A stretch of DNA of 17,323 nt. Origin: Candidatus Woesearchaeota archaeon (lineage in GTDB: Archaea > Nanobdellota > Nanobdellia > Woesearchaeales > GW2011-AR4). Made by a program: the position numbers and the translations under genes. Below the pieces are notes generated by a model, which made no database searches, was not told the origin of the DNA, and saw only the letters and a program-made list of their open reading frames with translations. Location: assembly GCA_013330825.1 (NCBI GenBank), contig DUHN01000016.1, positions 1 through 17,323 on the forward strand, written 5' to 3'. Positions 12,277 through 17,323 of the stretch are shown in pieces; the first letter of the stretch is position 1, and each line of letters opens with the position of its first letter.

Positions 12277-15200
12277 ACACACCTCCTGCTCCGGAAGAGA
12301 TGAGGGGCAGCGCCGGCTCGCTCTTTGCTTCCCTTTTGGCTATCGACACACCCCGGAGGGGGCTTCCCCCTGTCGATTTGCCGAGGAAATCGATGCACCG
12401 CTCACATAGTGGCGCTGCCCCTCGCGCAAGGCGCATCCCGCTCATCAGCATGCTCATCTTTGTCCTTCTCGGCCTAGGGCTGTATCACTTCTCCCCGCAG
12501 ATCACGGGCTTCGTCACCAAGGAATTCGCGTACTCGGAGCCGGCCAACCTTGTCGTCGCGTCGAGCGGCTCGTACCAATGGACGCCGGAGAATGCGGGAG
12601 AATTGCTGTCCCTGCGCATCGATGGCAGCCTGACCAACAACGGGACTGCCCGGGTGTACCTAGAGAGCAACGGCGCGAAGAAGCTGGTGTTTGACTCCTC
12701 GCGCCTCGGGGAAGCCTCGCAGCAGGAACAGGAGAACGCGACTCCGAGCGGGCTCGGCGCGATCACCGCCCTGGTCATCGGCACCGCAACAGAAGACGCC
12801 CCCATCGAAGAAGAGCCTGCCGTTGAAAACAGCATCCCGCAATGGGGAGGGGAGAGCAGTTTCACCATCACCGGAGAAACGACCATCCCCCTCGGCGGGC
12901 ATTTCACCGATGCTGATGGCGACACCTTGTCGTACACCAGCACCTCCCCGCTCAATGTCGGGATAATCGTGGATGGCAGCACGCTGACGGTGGTCCCGGA
13001 CGAGGACTTCACCGGCTCCCGGACGGCGTTCGTCACCGCCTCTGATGGCAAGGCCAACACGACGCAGGCCATCACGCTGATTATCGGGGCGGAACTTGCC
13101 CTTTCCACTAATGAGGATGAAGAGCCATTATCCACTGCCAACGCATCAGACTCCAATGAGACAACAACGGACAACGATGCCACTGAACCGGAACAGGAAG
13201 AGAGCCCCGTCCCACCTTCAAACGAGACTAGTGCACCATCCAATGGGACAGAGCCAACAGAGGACAACGCCACCGAAGAACCTTCCACAACGGAAAAATC
13301 CATCTCCCTTGGCCTGTCCTACGGGGACAATCCCCTGTACGACATCAACAATGACGGCATAGAGACTCTCAACGGGGTGATTGACCTTAGTGTTGCCGGG
13401 ACATCGTTTAACTGGGAGGCGGATGCGTCAAAGCTCTGCACCCGGTGGACAATAGCGAGCGAGGATGAGGGGACATCCGAGCAGGTGTGCTATGGCTCCC
13501 CTGACTGCTGCGCCTTCGTCGATCTTCCAAGCTCTGCGGACGGGTGGAACACCACGTACTATTCCACCTTTGCGCGGAACGGGGAGACCGAGAGCAACAG
13601 GGTTTCGGCGCAGGTGATATCCTATGACGTCAACCTTTCTGTCGAGAGCCTGAAGTCCGAGATTGCCTATTCCTCCTGGCAGAACCTGACGGCGAAATAT
13701 ACGACTGGCTATATGGAATTCAGCTCCGCCTGCATTGATACCTGCTCATTAACTGGCTTCAACAGGACGTCGTACAAACTCATCTTTGAGTTGGAAGGGG
13801 AAGTCGTTTTACGCCTGAACAATCTCATCTACAAGGTGAGGCAGGATGTCGCCAATGCGCCGCCAGTTGCCGTGTCCAATTTCTCCAACATGACCATCCT
13901 CAAGAACAGGAATGCGACGATCAACCTTTCATCGTACTTCTCCGATCCTGATGGGGACGCGCTGTCCTACTCCGCCTTCGATGCGGACAACCTGAGCGTG
14001 GTGTTCGACGGCGATGTAGCGACCATAGTGCCGGACAAGGGCTTTGCCGGGACGCGGTTCACGTACATCCGCGCATCTGACGGCTCCAACTCCGTTTCGT
14101 CAAACATCTTCAGGATTGCGGTGAATGATACTGACAGACTGACTCCCCGCATCGAGGTTGGGCAGCCGGTGACGTGGGTGAAGAGAGTATCCATTGCGAA
14201 CGGGACTTCAGAACTGGAGACTAACCTTCCGAAAGGAACATTGAACTTCACCGTGCTTGCTGTCACGAACGAGAGCCTGCAGGAAGTCTCTGAGAAGAGC
14301 ATCACCGTGCTAGATGAAGGCAGGGAGAAGACCAAGCAGGAGTTCGAGGAGGAGCAGGCATCCAAGGAGGCGGACAGGGCCCTGTCCATCCTTGACGAGG
14401 CGGTCAGGAAAGGCGCGGACAGGGTCGTGCTCTCTGAGGAGAATTTCACCTCATCTGAGATACCGGGGAAGAGGAGAGAGGCGGAGCAGAGGAAAGACGC
14501 TGCCGCATCATCCACGGCCGGGCAAACTTCATCCTCAATAACCGGACGGGCCATCGGGGTATCCTCACTGACTGGTTTTGCCATATTTGATGATTCATCA
14601 TCCTCGACAGAGGCAGCGCCGGAGGAGAACGCCACCATCACCATCGAGGACATCCCTGCTGCGGCCAGGGAGGTGGAAGTCGTCTATACGACGCAAGCTC
14701 CGCTGCTCATCGAGACCCCGCAGTGGAACGGCAAGGAGCTGTTCATCAGCTCCGAGGCGTCGTATACCGACGTGTTCGTCTCGACGGACATCAGGAACAC
14801 CATGCAGGACAACATCCACGTCTACTGGGTGCAGAACAACACGCGGACGGAGTTCCCTGCCGTGGACATGATAGACTCCGACCTTGACGGTCTGGTGGAC
14901 AGATTGGAGTGGTATGTTCCGCACTTATCAAACCAGACGTTCGAGATTGCCCTGACGATCCTGAACGTGCAGAGCTACCCCACTGTCGGGGGGAACTGGA
15001 CGGTGCTGTTCAATACGACCGGAACGGGCAACCTGACGATTACGGCGAGCAACGGGACGATGTTTGCAGAGCTCTTTGATGATAATGAAAACACCAGTAA
15101 TGATTTAGTCCCGATTGAAGTGAAATGCGGCGATACCATCCTCTTCAACCGCGACAACTATACGAATGCCAACAACGTCTTCTTCATCCTAGCCAATGGC

Positions 15201-17323
15201 TCCCGGCTTTCATTGTCAGAGGCCATCGGCTCGTCATTCCCCCTGAAATCGGTCTACATTGAAAACTACAATTGCGGCAACCTCACCGCTTATCATACGG
15301 TCAAGGTCATCACTCCAGGAATCCACACCCAGCAGTTCGCCTTCAACGGGGAGGTGGCGTACGCGCACAATTTTGCTTCTGTTAATGACAGCAATGTCAC
15401 CATCAGCCCTCTTTACCCAATGAAAGACCGGAATGCGACGCTTATCGTCAATGCCTCCGCGACTGGGGTGAACAGCGTCAATTTCACGGTTATCAATCCT
15501 TCCGGCAGCAAGGTACTCAACAATGTCAATGGCACCAGGACAGGGAATCTCTGGAACGTGACGTATAATCTTACCTCTTACGGCACTTGGCTGTGGAATG
15601 CGACCATCTTCTACGACAACGGGGAGATCGTCAACTCAACGACGCAGACAATACTGCTGATGGAACTGACCGCCTCATTGAACGACAGCACCTCCTCATC
15701 CGGCGCGCCGGAGAGCATACTCGTCTCCGGGCACATCAACATCTCCAACGGGACGAACGCGTCCACCCATCTCGTCAATATCTATCTCAACGAATCTCTA
15801 TTGACAGGGAACAGGAACATAACAGACATCAACTTCACCTTCGGTGTGCCCAACGGTTCAGTCATAATAGAAAACAACATCTCCCTGAACCTGAGCCTTG
15901 ACAATTACACAGTCCTGCTCCTGCATTTCAACAGCAGCGACACCAGCACCGTTTTCCACGACGCAGCAAAGCGGCATTCCCCTTCCACTAACGGGAACGC
16001 ACAGATAGACACTGCCGATTCACAACTTGGCGGTTCATCCGGCCTGTTCGATGGAACTGGCGATTACCTGAGTATCTCGAATAGCCAGGACTTCAACTTC
16101 AGCAACGAGTCATTCACCATAGACTTCTGGATGAAGCCGAACACTTTCAACGACCACGATGGTATTTTCGGGTGGAGGACGGACAACAGCAACAGATTCA
16201 TCATTATTGGATCAGGGACAACTTCCCTCGCATTCCGATCAGTCATAGGTGGATCCTTCGACACTTACATGGCCGACAATTCTGTTGGCACCGGATGGCG
16301 ACATTATGCCTGGGTGCGGAACGGCAGCCAATGGTACCTGTTCAAGAACGGCGGCCGGATAGACAACATCACCATGCCCGGGAACGCCTACTTTGCCTCC
16401 GGCCTGAGCATCACCCTCGGGCTGAATCTCGATGGCAACCCTGGCTATGACTTCGACGGCTGGATAGATGAATTTAGAGTCTCCAAAGGCATTGCACGGT
16501 GGACGGCCAACTTCACCCCACCGGTCAAGGAATATCCCCTTGTCGAAGGAAGCTACGCCTCCACGGCCTTTGACGCCAATAGCATTGTGAATTGGACGTA
16601 TATCTCGTGGAACAACCTGACGCCACAAAATACCAGCATCATACTGATGACTCGGACCTCCGGCGACAATGCAACATACTCGGAATGGACCACGCATACC
16701 ACGAGTCCCTCTGTCATAAGCCAGAATTCCACTAATCGGTACATCCAGTATCTTGCAATACTCAACACCAGCAACAACAGCCTCGCCCCAACCCTGCTGA
16801 ATGTGACACTCAACTACTCCGGCCTCTACACGGATAATTCCGGCAACTACACTTATGCCTTCACCTCTTCGGGCTCAGGCGGCGTGTATCCGGTCAAAAC
16901 CAACGCCACGTTCCTGAACATCCCGGGAGAGCGCATCGCGACGCTCACCGTGGCTTCCTCTCCAACGATAGACAGCACCTCCACATCCCCGCCGTTCCCG
17001 ATGAAGGACCATAACGTCACGCTCATCGCAACAGTTTCCGATGCCGGCGGGCTGGCGAGCGTGAACTTCACCCTGATCGCGCCCAATGGCACCAAAGCGC
17101 TCAACCTGAGCGGGGGAAGGAACAACGGGGTGGACACCACCTACAACAAATCCTACAACCTGACCGCCTATGGCACCTGGCTGTGGAACGTCTCGGTGTA
17201 TGACAATGACGGCTTCATCATCAACTCAACGACTCAGCAGATCATCCTGATGGAATTGGGCGCTGCCCTGAACGTCTCTGTGATGCAGTCGGCGGCTCCG
17301 GCCTCCATATACGGCCATATCAA
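12273..17323 (+). CDS. Giant cell-surface protein with Ig/cadherin-like and LamG-like domains (3' end outside window)
   Basis: The frame is open for 1,683 codons to the window edge. Residues 1-50 are Pro/Arg-rich and largely encoded by repeat copy D; a membrane anchor follows at about 55-72. Then: a beta domain (77-146); a cadherin-like domain (about 190-275, FTDADGDTLSY); an acidic Ser/Thr/Asn linker (280-345); a domain with six Cys (389, 406, 412, 413, 487, 491; about 350-522); a second cadherin-like domain (528-620, FSDPDGDALSY); a charged helical stretch (670-745); a domain ending WYVPHLSNQTFEI (about 780-893); a beta region to 1033; an Ig-like module (1034-1155); a LamG-like domain (about 1215-1425); and a second Ig-like module from 1560. 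N-x-S/T sequons are very frequent, suggesting glycosylation. Adhesion or host contact is plausible. GGGGGTG precedes the ATG; Met41 or Met60 are alternative starts. Confidence 0.9.
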   Translation, partial: MNTPPAPEEMRGSAGSLFASLLAIDTPRRGLPPVDLPRKSMHRSHSGAAPRARRIPLISMLIFVLLGLGLYHFSPQITGFVTKEFAYSEPANLVVASSGSYQWTPENAGELLSLRIDGSLTNNGTARVYLESNGAKKLVFDSSRLGEASQQEQENATPSGLGAITALVIGTATEDAPIEEEPAVENSIPQWGGESSFTITGETTIPLGGHFTDADGDTLSYTSTSPLNVGIIVDGSTLTVVPDEDFTGSRTAFVTASDGKANTTQAITLIIGAELALSTNEDEEPLSTANASDSNETTTDNDATEPEQEESPVPPSNETSAPSNGTEPTEDNATEEPSTTEKSISLGLSYGDNPLYDINNDGIETLNGVIDLSVAGTSFNWEADASKLCTRWTIASEDEGTSEQVCYGSPDCCAFVDLPSSADGWNTTYYSTFARNGETESNRVSAQVISYDVNLSVESLKSEIAYSSWQNLTAKYTTGYMEFSSACIDTCSLTGFNRTSYKLIFELEGEVVLRLNNLIYKVRQDVANAPPVAVSNFSNMTILKNRNATINLSSYFSDPDGDALSYSAFDADNLSVVFDGDVATIVPDKGFAGTRFTYIRASDGSNSVSSNIFRIAVNDTDRLTPRIEVGQPVTWVKRVSIANGTSELETNLPKGTLNFTVLAVTNESLQEVSEKSITVLDEGREKTKQEFEEEQASKEADRALSILDEAVRKGADRVVLSEENFTSSEIPGKRREAEQRKDAAASSTAGQTSSSITGRAIGVSSLTGFAIFDDSSSSTEAAPEENATITIEDIPAAAREVEVVYTTQAPLLIETPQWNGKELFISSEASYTDVFVSTDIRNTMQDNIHVYWVQNNTRTEFPAVDMIDSDLDGLVDRLEWYVPHLSNQTFEIALTILNVQSYPTVGGNWTVLFNTTGTGNLTITASNGTMFAELFDDNENTSNDLVPIEVKCGDTILFNRDNYTNANNVFFILANGSRLSLSEAIGSSFPLKSVYIENYNCGNLTAYHTVKVITPGIHTQQFAFNGEVAYAHNFASVNDSNVTISPLYPMKDRNATLIVNASATGVNSVNFTVINPSGSKVLNNVNGTRTGNLWNVTYNLTSYGTWLWNATIFYDNGEIVNSTTQTILLMELTASLNDSTSSSGAPESILVSGHINISNGTNASTHLVNIYLNESLLTGNRNITDINFTFGVPNGSVIIENNISLNLSLDNYTVLLLHFNSSDTSTVFHDAAKRHSPSTNGNAQIDTADSQLGGSSGLFDGTGDYLSISNSQDFNFSNESFTIDFWMKPNTFNDHDGIFGWRTDNSNRFIIIGSGTTSLAFRSVIGGSFDTYMADNSVGTGWRHYAWVRNGSQWYLFKNGGRIDNITMPGNAYFASGLSITLGLNLDGNPGYDFDGWIDEFRVSKGIARWTANFTPPVKEYPLVEGSYASTAFDANSIVNWTYISWNNLTPQNTSIILMTRTSGDNATYSEWTTHTTSPSVISQNSTNRYIQYLAILNTSNNSLAPTLLNVTLNYSGLYTDNSGNYTYAFTSSGSGGVYPVKTNATFLNIPGERIATLTVASSPTIDSTSTSPPFPMKDHNVTLIATVSDAGGLASVNFTLIAPNGTKALNLSGGRNNGVDTTYNKSYNLTAYGTWLWNVSVYDNDGFIINSTTQQIILMELGAALNVSVMQSAAPASIYGHI
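12302..12423 (+). repeat. Dispersed structured repeat, copy D, inside the surface-protein gene
   Basis: A perfect 13-bp terminal inverted repeat, GAGGGGCAGCGCC (12302-12314) and GGCGCTGCCCCTC (12411-12423), encloses an inner pair ATCGACA/TGTCGAT and a central GGGGG-CTT-CCCCC hairpin. The first 18-20 bases and the right end (GCACCGCTCACA, then GGCGCT) match copy A. It is read in frame as residues 11-50 of the surface protein (MRGSAGSLFASLLAID, later HRSHSGAA), just before the membrane segment. No target-site duplication is obvious. Confidence 0.8.
15372..15737 (+). repeat. Ig-like module, first copy (within surface protein)
   Basis: Residues about 1034-1155 contain PMKDRNATLI, SVNFTVINPSG, YNLTSYGTWLWNAT and IVNSTTQTILLMEL. 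Every one of these segments recurs in the same order in the second copy 527 residues later. Confidence 0.8.
15915..16547 (+). other. LamG-like (concanavalin-type) domain within the surface protein
   Basis: Residues about 1215-1425 have the succession typical of laminin-G-3 domains: LLLHFNSSD, then GLFDGTGDYLSIS, SFTIDFWMKP, GWRHYAWVRNGSQWYLFKNG and FDGWIDEFRVSKGIARW. Such jelly-roll domains often bind carbohydrate or protein ligands, which fits a surface adhesin. Confidence 0.85.
16950..17323 (+). repeat. Ig-like module, second copy (cut by the window edge)
   Basis: Residues from about 1560 repeat the first module: PMKDHNVTLI, SVNFTLIAPNG, YNLTAYGTWLWNVS and IINSTTQQIILMEL. The equivalent Met-Lys-Asp codons start at 15420 and 17001, 1,581 bp apart, exactly 527 codons. 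Confidence 0.8.

Noticed and set aside
13967..14653. Long open frames antisense to the surface-protein gene (also 12485-13303)
   Set aside because: Low-complexity Ser/Val-rich translations that mirror the codon bias of the plus-strand gene; no promoter or domain.
1..17323. tRNA and rRNA genes, transposases, integrases
   Set aside because: No T-loop/acceptor pattern or recombinase motif was found by eye; short or intron-containing tRNAs cannot be fully excluded without a covariance search.

Overview
This window is archaeal. Genes are preceded by TATA-type boxes, and in at least eight genes the box centre lies about 24-28 nt from the start codon, which implies leaderless mRNAs. The information-processing genes are archaeal in type (Orc1/Cdc6, TsaC, several winged-helix proteins), and there is a presenilin-type intramembrane protease. 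The signal-peptide proteins, the small lipoprotein, and the Asn/Thr/Ser-rich giant surface protein with its recurring sequence styles recall DPANN archaea, especially Woesearchaeota/Pacearchaeota-like lineages. That placement is from memory of protein style, not from a search. Genes are G+C-rich apart from one very A+T-rich intergenic block.

Layout. 1-3600: a membrane-tethered winged-helix regulator (minus), a secreted coiled-coil protein and a small lipoprotein (plus), and a multi-pass membrane protein (minus). 3600-7350: TatD-type hydrolase, a small acidic-tailed protein, an operon of TsaC (tRNA t6A synthesis) and a metallophosphoesterase, two tiny overlapping minus-strand genes behind a structured leader, and acylphosphatase. 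7350-11400: Orc1/Cdc6 initiator ATPase, a thioredoxin-reductase-like flavoprotein, two winged-helix proteins, and a presenilin/SPP-family aspartyl protease. 11400-17323: an A+T-rich array of paired repeats, then a two-gene operon encoding a protein with two helix-turn-helix modules and a giant cell-surface protein (at least 1,683 residues, running off the window) with Ig/cadherin-like and LamG-like domains.

Two structures are not explained by the genes. (1) The A+T-rich block at 11473-11625 contains six near-dyad sites (type CTTAT-N3-ATAAG) whose starts are 21, 30, 20, 31 and 21 bp apart, so a 51-bp unit occurs three times. It lies just upstream of the gene for a protein that itself carries two tandem DNA-binding modules, which makes a regulator/operator pair for the surface-protein operon an attractive hypothesis. 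(2) A dispersed, structured, G+C-rich element of about 95-120 bp occurs at 3616-3753, 5077-5188 and 12302-12423, with a weaker relative at 8491-8640. The three clear copies are open in the same reading frame, and one lies in frame inside the start of the giant surface-protein gene, recalling protein-invading palindromic elements of Rickettsia.

No tRNA, rRNA, CRISPR array, transposase or integrase was recognised.
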